Below are positions 13,483 through 13,731 of a DNA stretch of 13,731 nucleotides, piece after piece. This DNA comes from Chloroflexota bacterium (GTDB lineage: Bacteria > Chloroflexota > UBA4733). The notes under the pieces were generated by a model, which saw only the letters and a program-made list of their open reading frames with translations, was not told where the DNA came from and did no database searches. The position numbers and the translations under genes were made by a program. The stretch is from assembly GCA_025449435.1 (NCBI GenBank), contig JANWJO010000033.1, positions 1 to 13,731 on the forward strand. Direction: 5' to 3'. Numbering within the stretch: position 1 is the stretch's first letter; each line of letters opens with the position of its first letter.

Positions 13483-13731
13483 CTAGTTGCGCGCCAACGC
13501 CACAACGGCGCCGCAAGCATCTTGTACGGCCTTGATTCCCTGATCGATGAGCACCTCGCCGCAAAACTGCGTTGCGCTGCTATTGGAACGTATGTCCTGC
13601 ATCTCGGAGAAGCGAAGGTTGATTGGCATGGGGAATGGTCTGTTGTTCTTGGGATCGACCATCCACGTTGAGGCCTTGGCGAAGATCGGGTTGACTGCGT
13701 TCACTGCGTCCAGACGGTGCCAGAGCGCCTG
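13483..13731 (-). CDS. Unrecognised protein, C-terminal 82 residues only
   Basis: A minus-strand frame open to the right edge encodes the last 82 residues of a protein whose start lies outside the window. An internal GTG at 13704 is not a convincing start, because the frame continues upstream as QALWHRLDA. Seen: DAVNAVNPIFAKASTWMVDP, PFPMPINLRFSEMQDIRSNS, TQFCGEVLIDQGIKAVQDA and a hydrophobic end, ACGAVVALARN. The amphipathic GIKAVQDACGAVVALA resembles a C-terminal helix. No family is recognised. The region looks less GC-rich and less biased at third positions than its neighbours, which may hint at separate origin but is weak evidence. It ends near the strong 13437-13465 hairpin, and the plus-strand reading over the same bases does not look coding. 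Confidence 0.55.
   Translation of the reverse strand, partial: QALWHRLDAVNAVNPIFAKASTWMVDPKNNRPFPMPINLRFSEMQDIRSNSSATQFCGEVLIDQGIKAVQDACGAVVALARN

Overview
The window is a GC-rich bacterial segment with closely packed genes on both strands. It most resembles a Chloroflexota or related single-membrane lineage. The basis is the gene mix (GH57 enzyme, DUF1800/DUF1501 exported pair, DUF1858-Mrp fusion, secreted Ala/Thr-rich helical protein), frequent GTG and TTG starts, and a CCCCTCCCC...GGGGAGGGG-type intergenic repeat. This is an inference from content; no rRNA or other marker gene is present. No tRNA, rRNA, CRISPR array, transposase or phage module was seen.

Layout. Positions 1-4589 (+) read as one tight cluster: the 3' part of a UbiB/ABC1-family kinase, a GH57 alpha-amylase-family enzyme, RsmI (16S rRNA C1402 2'-O-methyltransferase), and an Mrp/NBP35-type P-loop ATPase whose N-terminus is a DUF1858 domain. 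A repeat-bearing spacer (4590-4778) holds a clear Rho-independent terminator for the opposite strand. Next on the minus strand comes a small two-helix zinc-ribbon membrane protein (4779-5117), with a good promoter whose -10 region abuts a perfect 16-bp palindrome. Then follows an exported DUF1800-DUF1501 pair, transcribed leftward from 7837 to 5204.

From 8094 to 11873, nadD (minus) is divergent from a large plus-strand fusion of acyl-activating enzyme, acyl carrier protein and PlsC-type acyltransferase. The fusion is followed by a tiny signal-peptide/one-TM protein. That small gene converges, across a strong 17-bp hairpin, on a secreted Ala/Thr/Ser-rich protein with two similar helical repeats (11967-12722, minus). 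A stand-alone CinA C-terminal-domain protein (12920-13429, +), with its own sigma70-like promoter, converges on an unrecognised partial minus-strand gene that runs off the right edge.

Functional reading. Most genes are housekeeping: rRNA methylation, NAD synthesis, NMN deamidation, Fe-S/P-loop ATPase. Three spots depart from the ordinary: the ligase-ACP-acyltransferase fusion, which could activate, carry and transfer an acyl chain within one polypeptide; the DUF1858-Mrp fusion, which has a Cys pair at its N-terminus but lacks the usual C-terminal CxxC; and the palindromic operator in front of the zinc-ribbon membrane gene.
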